Shown: in pieces, positions 44,591 to 52,948 of the stretch
How positions within the stretch are numbered: the stretch's first letter is position 1
Layout of the letters: each line of letters starts with the position of its first letter
Source: Massilia putida
GTDB lineage: Bacteria; Pseudomonadota; Gammaproteobacteria; Burkholderiales; Burkholderiaceae_D
Assembly (NCBI RefSeq): GCF_001941825.1
Contig: NZ_CP019038.1
Coordinates: 2,294,001-2,358,000 of the forward strand
Length of the DNA: 64,000 nucleotides
Direction of reading: 5' to 3'
Translations under genes and position numbers: made by a program
Notes under the pieces: model-generated
Database searches by the model: none
Told to the model about the DNA's origin: nothing
The model's input: only the letters and a program-made list of their open reading frames with translations

Positions 44591-44601
44591 ACCGTCTTAC
44601 C

Positions 44602-47600
44602 TTACGCCAGTGCAGAGCGCATCGAGCTGGCGCGTGCCGCCTGCTCGGGATTGCCGCCGCGGATGACTTCGTCGAGCAGCTCGCGCGCCCCTTCCTTGTC
44701 GCCGATTTCCTGGTAGGCGATGGCGAGATCCAGCTTCGTCTCCATCTCCATGTGGGCCGCCGACAGCGCGGCCGTATCGGCCGGCGCGGCCGGCGCCGCG
44801 AATGCCGGCTCGGACAACGCCTGCACTTCCGGCAGCGGCAACGAACCGTCGGCCGGCAGGTCGAGGTCGAAGCCGCCCATGTCGAATTGCGGCGCGGCCG
44901 GTTCGAGCACGATGCGGTCCGGCTCGGCGAACATCGATTCGGCCGGCGCCGGCGTGGCCGGAATGTCGAACAGGTGCTCGTCCAGCGCGGCCGTCGGGAT
45001 CGACGCCGGGCTGGACGCGCGCGGCGTCTCGGGCACATCGAAGTCCATCGCGTCGAGGTCGAACAGCGGGTCCCGCTCCGCGGCTGCGGCGTGCGGCTCC
45101 GGCTCGGCCGGCAGGCTGGCCTGCAGTTCCGTCGGCAGGTCCGGCAGGTCGAACTCGCGCGCCAGGTTGGCCATCTCGATGTCGGCCGCGGCGGCGGTTG
45201 CCGCGGCCGGAGCCAGCAAGTCGTCATCCGTGTGCACTTCCAGCTGCGGCACCGGATTCTCGGCCGGGGCGGCGAAATCCATATCGAACGAGAAGTCGAG
45301 CGGGTCGTGCTCGGCCTTGTCGAGGGACGCGGCCGCCTCGGCCGGCGCGCTCGGTTCGGCCGCTGCGGCCGGCGCCGGCGCGGCGGTCGGCTGCTCGAAG
45401 GCGCTCATGTCGAATTCGAGATCGGGCACGTCGCCCATGTCGGCGAGCGGCTGCGCCGCTTGCGGCGCGTTCGCCTGCTCGACGGGTTCGAAGGCCAGGC
45501 CACCCAGGTCGAAGTCGAGCATGTGGTCGTCTTCCACCGGCGCCGGTTCGGTCGACGGTGCGTTGGTCACGGGCGTCGGTGCCGGCTGGGCCGTCGCCAT
45601 CGCGTCGGCGAAATGCTGGCTGAAATCCATCGGCTCGTCGAGCGGTGCGGGCGCCGTCTCGTTCAGGTGAGTTTCTGCCGCGGGCGGGGCGGCCGGCGCG
45701 CTGAATACATCGTCCAGTTCCTTCGACAGCAAAACCTTCTGGCCCAGTTCCTCGGTGCTGGGCGCCGGGCCGGCCGGCGCGGCGCTGTGCGCGTACAGCG
45801 GGTTGAGCGGATCGATCGACAGGCCCAGCGCGGCAGCCTGCGCCCATTCGTCGCCCTGGCCGCGCGTCATGGTGTAGAGCTCCGTGGCCTGCGCCTCGAA
45901 CGCGCGCTGGTCCTTGCGCGCGGCATAGATCTCGAGCAGCTTCAGGCGCACCGGATAACGCTCCGGATGCGTACGCAGGGCTTCCTTGAGGATTTCCTCG
46001 GCTTGCGCGTCGCGGCCGTAGGCGATGTAGACGTCGGCTTCCGCGACCGGATCCACTTCGTTCGTGTCGAGCTGGCTGGCCGACGGCGCGAAGCTGGAAT
46101 TGAAGACGCTGTTGTTCGTGTCGACGCTCTGCCCGCCCGTCTCGGCGAACATCGAGTGCGCCGGCTCGGCCGGCACGCCGAGGATCGACGGTTCAGCGAC
46201 GGTCTTGACAACCGTCTTCTTGCGGCGCTGGGCGACGAGCAGGCCGCCCAGCAGCAGCGCAGCCGCGGCACCGCCGACCAGCGGCAGGTTGTTCATGATG
46301 AAGTCCAGCAGGCCCGGTTCCGGCGGTGCGGCCGGTTTCGCGGCGGGCTTGATGGACGGCAGCTTCTTGGCCGCGGGCTGGTCCTGCGGCGCGGTCGCGG
46401 CGGCGACCGGCGGTTTCGCCGGCGTCGCGGACGGCTGAGCCGGCGCGGGCGGCGTCGACGCGTTCTTTTCCGCTTCGGCGCCGGCACGGCTCTTGATCGT
46501 GGCGATCTTCTCGAGGTCGTTCACATTGCGTTCGAGCTCACGCACGCGCGCCTGCGCATCGGCCAGGGCTTTTTCCTTGGCGATGCGGTCCTCGGTGCTC
46601 ATCGTCGTGCCCTTGCCGGAAGGCAGATCGGGCGCGGCCTTCGACAAGCGCAGCTTGTCCTGGGATTCGTTGGCGGCCGTCGGGCGTTCCTCGACCTTGG
46701 CCGTGATCTTGCCGGCCGCGCTCTGTCCCGGCTCCGGGGTCTTGACGGGCTCGGACGCGCCCACCTGGCCCGCCAGCTTGTTGCGGTAGGCGTTGAAATC
46801 GGCCGCGTGGGCGACGACGACGCCATGCGCCTCGGTGTCGTCCGTGCCGCGCACAACGTCGGCCGAGGGCACGGTCAGGATGCGGCCCGACTTGAGGCGG
46901 TTCATGTTGTTGCCGATGAAGGCATCCGGATTGGCGCGGTACAGCGCGACGAGCATCATGTCGAGCGATACGTCGACGGGCTTGAGCTGGGCGGCGATGC
47001 GGCCCAGGCTGTCGCCCTGCTTGACGCGGTACTTCGACGACGCGGCGCCCTCGCCTTCCGCGGCCGCGCGATCGTTGCGGCGCTGCGGACGGCCAGCAAT
47101 ACGCTCCATTTCCTGAGGACGCGCAGCGTCCATGGTCGACGGCGCCGGTGCCGCCTGCGAGCGCGGGGCCGGCGCGGCGCGCGTCTCGCTGGCCGCGACC
47201 TGGGCCGACTGCGTCGCGCGCAGCTCGGCCGGGTCGAGCAGGAACGTGTACTCGCGTACGAGGCGGCCGTTGTTCCACGACAGTTCCAGCAGCATGTCGA
47301 CGAACGGCTCGTTCAGCGGCTGCGTGGAGCTGACGCGGATGAACTGGCGGCCGCCGCGCTGCTCGACATTGAAGCGCAGCGACAGCAGGGCCGGATTGAA
47401 ATCGATGTTGGCCGCCTTGAACGCATCCGGCGACGCCAGCTTGGCCGTGAGGCCGGACGCCTCGTCTCCGGACACCGCCGTCAATTCGATCTCGGCGCGC
47501 AGCGGCTGGCCGAGCGCGGACAACACCGTGAGCTTGCCGAGACCGGCCGCATGCGCCGCGGACGTCAGGACCAGCGCACTTGCGACCGCCGCGGTGAGCT

Positions 47601-47646
47601 TCTTCAGCGCGGACGACTTCATCGGGAGGCGGTGAGTGACATGCAT
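44602..47646 (-). CDS. fimV: FimV-like pilus/polarity protein
   Basis: A 1014-residue inner-membrane hub protein that in Pseudomonas controls type IV pilus assembly, polarity and cAMP-dependent twitching. A signal peptide (ends SAAHA) leads to the FimV N-terminal domain (GLGKLTVLSALGQPLRAEIEL), a LysM peptidoglycan-binding domain (about 200-260; YRVKQGDSLGRIAAQL), a coiled coil (about 365-385), one membrane helix (about 450-470) and a long acidic Pro/Ala-rich cytoplasmic part. The C-terminal FimV motif LDLAIAYQEIGDKEGARELLDEV (about 965-990) is intact. Starts at 47646 and 47622 are both possible. Its location between asd and truA is conserved in betaproteobacteria. Confidence 0.92.
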   Translation of the reverse strand: MHVTHRLPMKSSALKKLTAAVASALVLTSAAHAAGLGKLTVLSALGQPLRAEIELTAVSGDEASGLTAKLASPDAFKAANIDFNPALLSLRFNVEQRGGRQFIRVSSTQPLNEPFVDMLLELSWNNGRLVREYTFLLDPAELRATQSAQVAASETRAAPAPRSQAAPAPSTMDAARPQEMERIAGRPQRRNDRAAAEGEGAASSKYRVKQGDSLGRIAAQLKPVDVSLDMMLVALYRANPDAFIGNNMNRLKSGRILTVPSADVVRGTDDTEAHGVVVAHAADFNAYRNKLAGQVGASEPVKTPEPGQSAAGKITAKVEERPTAANESQDKLRLSKAAPDLPSGKGTTMSTEDRIAKEKALADAQARVRELERNVNDLEKIATIKSRAGAEAEKNASTPPAPAQPSATPAKPPVAAATAPQDQPAAKKLPSIKPAAKPAAPPEPGLLDFIMNNLPLVGGAAAALLLGGLLVAQRRKKTVVKTVAEPSILGVPAEPAHSMFAETGGQSVDTNNSVFNSSFAPSASQLDTNEVDPVAEADVYIAYGRDAQAEEILKEALRTHPERYPVRLKLLEIYAARKDQRAFEAQATELYTMTRGQGDEWAQAAALGLSIDPLNPLYAHSAAPAGPAPSTEELGQKVLLSKELDDVFSAPAAPPAAETHLNETAPAPLDEPMDFSQHFADAMATAQPAPTPVTNAPSTEPAPVEDDHMLDFDLGGLAFEPVEQANAPQAAQPLADMGDVPDLEFDMSAFEQPTAAPAPAAAAEPSAPAEAAASLDKAEHDPLDFSFDMDFAAPAENPVPQLEVHTDDDLLAPAAATAAAADIEMANLAREFDLPDLPTELQASLPAEPEPHAAAAERDPLFDLDAMDFDVPETPRASSPASIPTAALDEHLFDIPATPAPAESMFAEPDRIVLEPAAPQFDMGGFDLDLPADGSLPLPEVQALSEPAFAAPAAPADTAALSAAHMEMETKLDLAIAYQEIGDKEGARELLDEVIRGGNPEQAARASSMRSALA

Positions 47647-47839
47647 AGATTCGAAAGCGGAGTGGGTTGACGGGGGCGAACGACCATGCCCGGAGGTCCC
47701 AGCAACATATCATCATGCACTGTGGCATGCAAGTTCTGCGGGGAGAAACATTCAGCGAGTCTGAGATATGTAGACGGTCTATTCAAACTTGTGATGTTTT
47801 TTGGATGGTTTGGTGTCAATTCGATACGTAACTCAACCA

Positions 47840-47985
47840 CGTCGTTCCCGCGCAGGCGGGAACAGCCCACTTGGCTCTTCCCGCCGATGCTGAACGACCG
47901 GACCCCGTACATTGGAAAGACCATGTGTCCTTTTGATAGCTGACTTCGAACACTCAGCATGGGTCCCGCCTGCGCGAGAACGACG
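47840..47985. repeat. REPIN-like paired palindromic repeat
   Basis: CGTCGTTCCCGCGCAGGCGG (left, from 47840) and, inverted, CGTCGTTCTCGCGCAGGCGG (right, ending 47985) face each other about 90 bp apart. Each is a short palindrome. It belongs to the same family as those at 2037, 14603 and 29194. Confidence 0.82.
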
Positions 47986-48008
47986 TGCTGAAGCCCCGGG
48001 CCAAAATG

Positions 48009-48036
48009 AAAAGGGCGGCCTGCCGGCCGCCCTTTT
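48009..48036 (-). terminator. Terminator of asd
   Basis: AAAAGGGCGGCC and GGCCGCCCTTTT form a 12-bp stem with loop TGCC, about 25 bp after the asd stop on the minus strand, followed there by CATTTTGG. Confidence 0.88.
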
Positions 48037-48060
48037 CGCGCCCTCAGGCGACAGATTACA

Positions 48061-49185
48061 TCACTTGTCCAGGACGATGCGCAGCATGCGGCGCAGCGGC
48101 TCGGCGGCGCCCCACAGCAGCTGGTCGCCGACGGTGAACGCCGAGATGTATTCCGGGCCCATCGACATCTTGCGCACGCGGCCGACCGGGATCGTCAGGC
48201 TGCCCGTGACGGCGGCCGGGGTCAGGTCGCGCACCGACGCTTCGCGCGTGTTCGGCACGAACTTCACCCACTGGTTGTCGCCGGCGATGATGTCGTTGAT
48301 CTCGTCCAGCGGCACGTCCTTCTTGAGCTTGATGGTCAGCGCCTGCGAGTGGCAGCGCATCGCGCCGATGCGGACGCACAGGCCGTCGACCGGAATCACA
48401 TTGTTGCCGGCAGCGTTGCGGCCCAGGATCTTGTTGGTCTCGGCGCCGCCCTTCCACTCTTCCTTCGACTGGCCGTTGCCCAGGTCCTTGTCGATCCAGG
48501 GGATCAGGTTGCCGGCCAGCGGCACGCCGAACTGCTTGGTTTCGTCGGCCGACATGCCGTGCTGGGTGGCCAGCACGCCGCGATCGATTTCCAGGATCGC
48601 CGATGCCGGATCGTCCAGCAGGTTCTTGACGGCCGAATTGATGGTGCCGAACTGGGTCAGCAGCTCGCGCATGTGCTGCGCGCCGCCGCCCGATGCGGCC
48701 TGGTACGTCATCGACGTCATCCAGTCGACCAGGTCGTGCTTGAACAGGCCGCCCAGGCCCATCAGCATGCACGACACGGTGCAGTTACCGCCGATGAAGT
48801 TCTTCACGCCGCGGCTCAATGCCGACTTGATGACGTCGGAGTTGACCGGGTCGAGCACGATGACGGCGTCGTCGTTCATGCGCAGCGTCGACGCGGCGTC
48901 GATCCAGTAGCCGTTCCAGCCGCTGGCGCGCAGTTTCGGGAACACTTCGGTCGTGTAGTCGCCGCCCTGGCACGAGATGATGATCTCGCATTTCGACAGT
49001 TCGGCGATGTCGGTTGCGCTTTTCAGCTTGGTTTCGTTCTTCGCCATCTTCGGGGCGTCACCGCCCGGGTTCGACGTGGTGAAGAACACCGGCTCGATGT
49101 GGGCGAAATCGCCCTCGTCCTGCATGCGCTGCATGAGGACCGAACCGACCATGCCGCGCCAACCAACCAGACCTACTAATTTCAT
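48061..49185 (-). CDS. asd: Aspartate-semialdehyde dehydrogenase
   Basis: A 374-residue enzyme reducing aspartyl phosphate to the semialdehyde, the branch point to lysine, threonine, methionine and diaminopimelate. The N-terminal NADP motif is [11 protein letters not shown], the catalytic cysteine is C135 in [10 protein letters not shown], and the histidine lies in [20 protein letters not shown] precedes the ATG at 49185; an in-frame ATG 11 codons upstream is less likely. It lies between leuB and fimV, as in many betaproteobacteria. Confidence 0.96.
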   Translation of the reverse strand: MKLVGLVGWRGMVGSVLMQRMQDEGDFAHIEPVFFTTSNPGGDAPKMAKNETKLKSATDIAELSKCEIIISCQGGDYTTEVFPKLRASGWNGYWIDAASTLRMNDDAVIVLDPVNSDVIKSALSRGVKNFIGGNCTVSCMLMGLGGLFKHDLVDWMTSMTYQAASGGGAQHMRELLTQFGTINSAVKNLLDDPASAILEIDRGVLATQHGMSADETKQFGVPLAGNLIPWIDKDLGNGQSKEEWKGGAETNKILGRNAAGNNVIPVDGLCVRIGAMRCHSQALTIKLKKDVPLDEINDIIAGDNQWVKFVPNTREASVRDLTPAAVTGSLTIPVGRVRKMSMGPEYISAFTVGDQLLWGAAEPLRRMLRIVLDK

Positions 49186-49245
49186 TTTGATCCCTCGTTT
49201 AAAGTTATTCCGCCCCAATCGGCGTATTCCTGATTGCCTGCATTT

Positions 49246-49307
49246 GGTGGGCTCGGGGAGCCCACCCTAGGTTTGACATGCCGTAGGGTGGGCACCCCGC
49301 GCCCACC
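49246..49307. repeat. GGTGGGC hairpin pair between leuB and asd
   Basis: GGTGGGCT/AGCCCACC (49246-49266, loop CGGGG) is followed by GGTGGGC/GCCCACC (49287-49307). The sequence GTAGGGTGGGCACCCCGCGC resembles a repeat common in intergenic regions of proteobacteria. On the minus strand it lies after leuB and may act in termination or mRNA stability. Confidence 0.55.
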
Positions 49308-49328
49308 TTGAACGTTCGTAACGTCCGA

Positions 49329-50399
49329 TCAAGCCAGCGCGTTGACGACGGCGTCGCCCATCTGTTCCGTGCCGACGCGCGTCGTGCCTTCTTCGTAGAT
49401 GTCCGGCGTGCGCAGGCCCTGGGCCAGCACCTTCTTGACGGCGTTCTCGATGCGGTCGGCCTGGTCAAGCTTGCCGAGGGAGAACCGCAGCATCATGGCG
49501 GCGGACAGGATCGTCGCCAGCGGATTCGCGACGCCCTTGCCCGCGATGTCCGGCGCCGAACCGTGCGACGGCTCGTACAGGCCCTTGTTGTTCGCGTCCA
49601 GCGACGCCGACGGCAGCATGCCGATCGAACCGGTCAGCATCGCGGCCGCATCCGACAGGATGTCGCCGAACATGTTGCCGGTGACGATGACGTCGAATTT
49701 CTTCGGCGCGCGCACGAGCTGCATCGCGGCGTTGTCGACGTACATGTGTTCGAGCGCGACGTCCTGGTATTCCTTGTGCACGTCGGTGACGATGTCGCGC
49801 CAGAACTGGAACGTCTCCAGCACGTTGGCCTTGTCGACGCTCGTCACGCGGCGGTCGCGCTTGCGCGCGGCCTGGAACGCGACGTGGGCGATGCGGCGGA
49901 TCTCGCCTTCCGCATAGCGCATCGTGTCGAAGCCTTCGCGCTGGCCCGCGAACGGACCGTCCGGGCATTCGCGCACGCCGCGCGGCTTGCCGAAGTAGAT
50001 GTCGCCCGTCAGCTCGCGGATGATCAGAATGTCCAGGCCGGACACGACTTCGGGCTTGAGCGTGGACGCGCCGGCCAGTTCCGGATACAGGATCGCGGGA
50101 CGCAGGTTGGCGAACAGGCCGAGTTCCTTGCGCAGGCCCAGGATGGCCTGCTCCGGACGCAGCGCGCGCTCCAGCGTGTCGTACTTGTAGTCGCCGACCG
50201 CGCCGAACAGCACGGCGTCGGCGGCCTTCGCCAGCGCCAGCGTACCCTGCGGCAGCGGATGGCCGTGCGCGGCATAGCCCGCGCCGCCGACGTCCGCACT
50301 CTCCAGTTCGAACGATTCGCCCAGCGCGTTCAGGACCTTGACGGCTTGCGCGGTGATTTCGGGACCGATGCCGTCGCCCGGCAGGATGGCAATCTTCAT
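49329..50399 (-). CDS. leuB: 3-isopropylmalate dehydrogenase
   Basis: A 356-residue NAD-dependent decarboxylating dehydrogenase, third step of leucine synthesis. LPGDGIGPE opens the protein, [14 protein letters not shown] (about 140) carries the substrate loop, and [20 protein letters not shown] is the family signature. The start at 50399 (MKIAILPGD) is chosen over an ATG 12 codons upstream, which lacks homology. leuD is 14 bp upstream. Confidence 0.97.
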   Translation of the reverse strand: MKIAILPGDGIGPEITAQAVKVLNALGESFELESADVGGAGYAAHGHPLPQGTLALAKAADAVLFGAVGDYKYDTLERALRPEQAILGLRKELGLFANLRPAILYPELAGASTLKPEVVSGLDILIIRELTGDIYFGKPRGVRECPDGPFAGQREGFDTMRYAEGEIRRIAHVAFQAARKRDRRVTSVDKANVLETFQFWRDIVTDVHKEYQDVALEHMYVDNAAMQLVRAPKKFDVIVTGNMFGDILSDAAAMLTGSIGMLPSASLDANNKGLYEPSHGSAPDIAGKGVANPLATILSAAMMLRFSLGKLDQADRIENAVKKVLAQGLRTPDIYEEGTTRVGTEQMGDAVVNALA

Positions 50400-50413
50400 G
50401 TTCTTGTTCTCGT

Positions 50414-51061
50414 TCAGATGGTGTTGGCGAGCCACGGCTGCGCGCGCAGGTGGCGCTCTTCGAAGGCGCGGATGTCGTCGGCGTGGCGCAGGGTCAGGCC
50501 GATGTCGTCCAGGCCGTTCAGCAGGCAGTACTTGCGGAAGTCGTCGATGGCGAATTCGAACGCGAGTCGCCCGTCCGGCGTGCCCACGGTCTGCTTCTCG
50601 AGGTCGACGACGAGCTTGTAGCCGGGGAAGGCCTTGACTTCATTCATCAGGTGGTCGACCTGGGCTTCGGTGAGGACGATCGGCAGCAGGCCGCCCTTGA
50701 AGCAGTTGTTGAAGAAGATGTCGGCGAAGCTCGGCGCGATCACGGCGCGGAAGCCGTACTGCTGCAGGGCCCACGGCGCGTGCTCGCGCGAAGAGCCGCA
50801 ACCGAAATTCTTGCGCGTCACCAGGATCGACGCGCCCGCGTAGCGCGGCTCGTTCAGCACGAAATCCGGATTGACCGGGCGCTTGCTGTTGTCCATGCCC
50901 GGCTCGCCGTGGTCGAGATAGCGCCACTCGTCGAACAGGTTGGGGCCGAAGCCGGTGCGGCGGATCGACTTGAGGAATTGCTTCGGAATGATGGCGTCGG
51001 TGTCGACGTTGGCCCGGTCCAGCGGGACCACCAGTCCTTCGTGTACGGTGAATTTATCCAT
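50414..51061 (-). CDS. leuD: 3-isopropylmalate dehydratase small subunit
   Basis: A 215-residue swivel-domain subunit of isopropylmalate isomerase; it partners with LeuC. The segments [13 protein letters not shown] and [15 protein letters not shown] are diagnostic of the aconitase swivel family. AAGGCAG precedes the ATG. It lies between leuB and the entericidin-like gene. Confidence 0.97.
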   Translation of the reverse strand: MDKFTVHEGLVVPLDRANVDTDAIIPKQFLKSIRRTGFGPNLFDEWRYLDHGEPGMDNSKRPVNPDFVLNEPRYAGASILVTRKNFGCGSSREHAPWALQQYGFRAVIAPSFADIFFNNCFKGGLLPIVLTEAQVDHLMNEVKAFPGYKLVVDLEKQTVGTPDGRLAFEFAIDDFRKYCLLNGLDDIGLTLRHADDIRAFEERHLRAQPWLANTI

Positions 51062-51126
51062 AATGCTGCCTTGTTATTTGCCTCCGCAGGGGCCAGAGCC
51101 CGAAGTCGGCGGCATGTGCACGTCAA

Positions 51127-51249
51127 TTATTTTCCGCCGGCGCCCGTGATCACCTGGCCGACCTTCTGCACGTCCTTGCCGACGCCGGAGATGGTGTTGC
51201 AGCCGGTGACGGCGATTGCGATCAGTGCGAGAGCGATGATTTTCTTCAT
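51127..51249 (-). CDS. Entericidin A/B-like small lipoprotein
   Basis: A 40-residue lipoprotein read directly from the minus strand: MKKIIALALIAIAVTGC, then NTISGVGKDVQKVGQVITG and a short AGGK end. The lipobox cysteine is C17, leaving a 23-residue mature peptide that should be an amphipathic lipidated helix. This matches the entericidin family (E. coli EcnA/EcnB, an antidote/toxin lipoprotein pair linked to stationary-phase lysis). Only one member is present here. The Shine-Dalgarno is weak. It sits between leuC and leuD, an unexpected place inside the leucine genes, and is flanked by a repeat. Confidence 0.85.
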   Translation of the reverse strand: MKKIIALALIAIAVTGCNTISGVGKDVQKVGQVITGAGGK

Positions 51250-51268
51250 TTGCAAGCTGTAGTCAGCG

Positions 51269-51307
51269 GGGGTCGGAGCACACCCGAGAAATCCGTGCTC
51301 CGACCCC
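51269..51307. repeat. Variant GGGGTC palindromic repeat before the entericidin-like gene
   Basis: GGGGTCGGAGCAC (51269-51281) is exactly inverted at 51295-51307. It is related to the GGGGTCAGAGCCC family. On the minus strand it lies between leuC and the entericidin-like gene and may partly terminate or stabilise the leuC transcript. Confidence 0.7.
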
Positions 51308-51318
51308 GAATTATCAGA

Positions 51319-52719
51319 TTAGATTTTACGTACATCCACGAAGTGACCCGCGATACCTGCCGCCGCGGCCATCGCCGGCGACACCAGGTGCGTGCGCCCG
51401 CCCTGGCCCTGGCGGCCTTCGAAGTTGCGGTTCGACGTCGACGCGCAGCGCTCGCCCGGTTCCAGGCGGTCGGCGTTCATCGCCAGGCACATCGAGCAGC
51501 CCGGCTCGCGCCATTCGAAACCGGCGGCCTTGAAAATCTGGTCCAGGCCTTCGCGTTCCGCCTGTTCCTTCACGAGGCCGGAGCCCGGCACCACCATCGC
51601 CAGCTTGACGTTCGAGGCGCGCTGGCGGCCGCGCACGACGGCGGCCGCGGCGCGCAGATCCTCGATGCGCGAGTTGGTGCAGGAACCGATGAACACCTTG
51701 TCGATACGGATGTCTTCCATCGCGGTGTTCGGCTTCAGGTCCATGTAGACCAGGGCCTTTTCCATCGCGTCGCGCTTGACCGGATCCTTTTCCTTGTCCG
51801 GATCGGGCACGCGGCCGTCGATCGTCGTGACCTGCTCGGGCGACGTGCCCCAGGTCACCTGCGGACGGATCTCCGCGGCGTTCAGCTGCACGACCAGGTC
51901 GAACTTCGCGCCCGGGTCCGAGTGCAGCGTGCGCCAGTAGGCGACGGCCTGTTCCCACTGAGGGCCGACGGGCGCGAACGGACGGCCCTTGACGTAGTCG
52001 ATCGTCGTGTCGTCGACGGCGACCATGCCGGCGCGCGCGCCCGCTTCGATCGCCATGTTACAGACGGTCATGCGGCCTTCCATCGACAGCGAGCGGATCG
52101 TCGAGCCGCCGAATTCGATGGCATAGCCCGTGCCGCCGGCCGTGCCGATCTTGCCGATCACGGCCAGCACGATGTCCTTGGCGGTCACGCCCGGCGGCAG
52201 GTCGCCGTCGACCTGCACCAGCATCGCCTTGGATTTCTTCGCGAGCAGCGTCTGCGTGGCCAGCACGTGCTCGACTTCCGACGTGCCGATGCCGTGCGCC
52301 AGCGCGCCGAACGCGCCGTGCGTCGACGTGTGCGAATCGCCGCAGACGACGGTCATGCCCGGCAGGGTCGCGCCCTGCTCCGGGCCGATCACGTGCACGA
52401 TGCCCTGGCGCTTGTCGTTCATGTTGAAGTACGTGAGGCCGAAGGACTTGGCGTTGCTGTCCAGCGTCTCGACCTGCAGGCGCGAAGTCGGATCGGCGAT
52501 GCCGTGCGAGCGGTCGGTAGTCGGCACGTTGTGGTCGGCTACGGCAAGATTGGCCGAAGTGCGCCATAGCGGACGGTGCGCTTCGCGCAGGCCTTCGAAC
52601 GCCTGAGGGCTGGTGACTTCGTGGACCAGGTGACGGTCGATATACAGCACGGTGGTGCCATCCGCATCGGCACGCACGACATGCGAATCCCAAAGTTTGT
52701 CGTAGAGCGTTTTTAACAT
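51319..52719 (-). CDS. leuC: 3-isopropylmalate dehydratase large subunit
   Basis: A 466-residue aconitase-superfamily [4Fe-4S] enzyme that, with LeuD, isomerises 2- to 3-isopropylmalate. The cluster cysteines are in [11 protein letters not shown] and [30 protein letters not shown] is the family signature. The start at 52719 ([11 protein letters not shown]) is preferred over an upstream extension of 12 codons. It heads the leuC-entericidin-leuD-leuB group. Confidence 0.97.
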   Translation of the reverse strand: MLKTLYDKLWDSHVVRADADGTTVLYIDRHLVHEVTSPQAFEGLREAHRPLWRTSANLAVADHNVPTTDRSHGIADPTSRLQVETLDSNAKSFGLTYFNMNDKRQGIVHVIGPEQGATLPGMTVVCGDSHTSTHGAFGALAHGIGTSEVEHVLATQTLLAKKSKAMLVQVDGDLPPGVTAKDIVLAVIGKIGTAGGTGYAIEFGGSTIRSLSMEGRMTVCNMAIEAGARAGMVAVDDTTIDYVKGRPFAPVGPQWEQAVAYWRTLHSDPGAKFDLVVQLNAAEIRPQVTWGTSPEQVTTIDGRVPDPDKEKDPVKRDAMEKALVYMDLKPNTAMEDIRIDKVFIGSCTNSRIEDLRAAAAVVRGRQRASNVKLAMVVPGSGLVKEQAEREGLDQIFKAAGFEWREPGCSMCLAMNADRLEPGERCASTSNRNFEGRQGQGGRTHLVSPAMAAAAGIAGHFVDVRKI

Positions 52720-52874
52720 GTTAAATCCAGTGAAACGACCGCTACATGCGGGCATGGTCTTTGATTATGCCATATTTGTGCAATGCGGAAGCAAGGTCCT
52801 TCGAGCACGATTATGCCAATGAACTCATCCATATAAAAATTTTATTAGGATGGAAAATCAAGATCACAAATAAA

Positions 52875-52905
52875 AAAAGCCTGCGCATTTCCTGCGCAGG
52901 CTTTT
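52875..52905 (-). terminator. Terminator of the cheZ-cheA operon
   Basis: AAAAGCCTGCGCA and TGCGCAGGCTTTT form a 13-bp stem with loop TTTCC. It lies about 45 bp after the cheA stop and gives a T-rich tail on the minus strand. Confidence 0.9.
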
Positions 52906-52948
52906 CGTAGCTTTGTAGCAAAAATGACGCAACCGCTTTTATGCCCCT

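Larger units (their letters stand above)
47647..48060. other. Gap between asd and fimV
   Basis: No gene is supported in these 414 bases. The part next to fimV (47647-47838) is AT-richer and probably contains its promoter. A REPIN-like repeat fills 47840-47985, and the asd terminator follows at 48009-48036. Confidence 0.6.

Noticed and set aside
44368..47670. Long plus-strand frame opposite fimV
   Set aside because: Arg/Gly-rich antisense frame without domains; fimV on the minus strand is intact and recognised.
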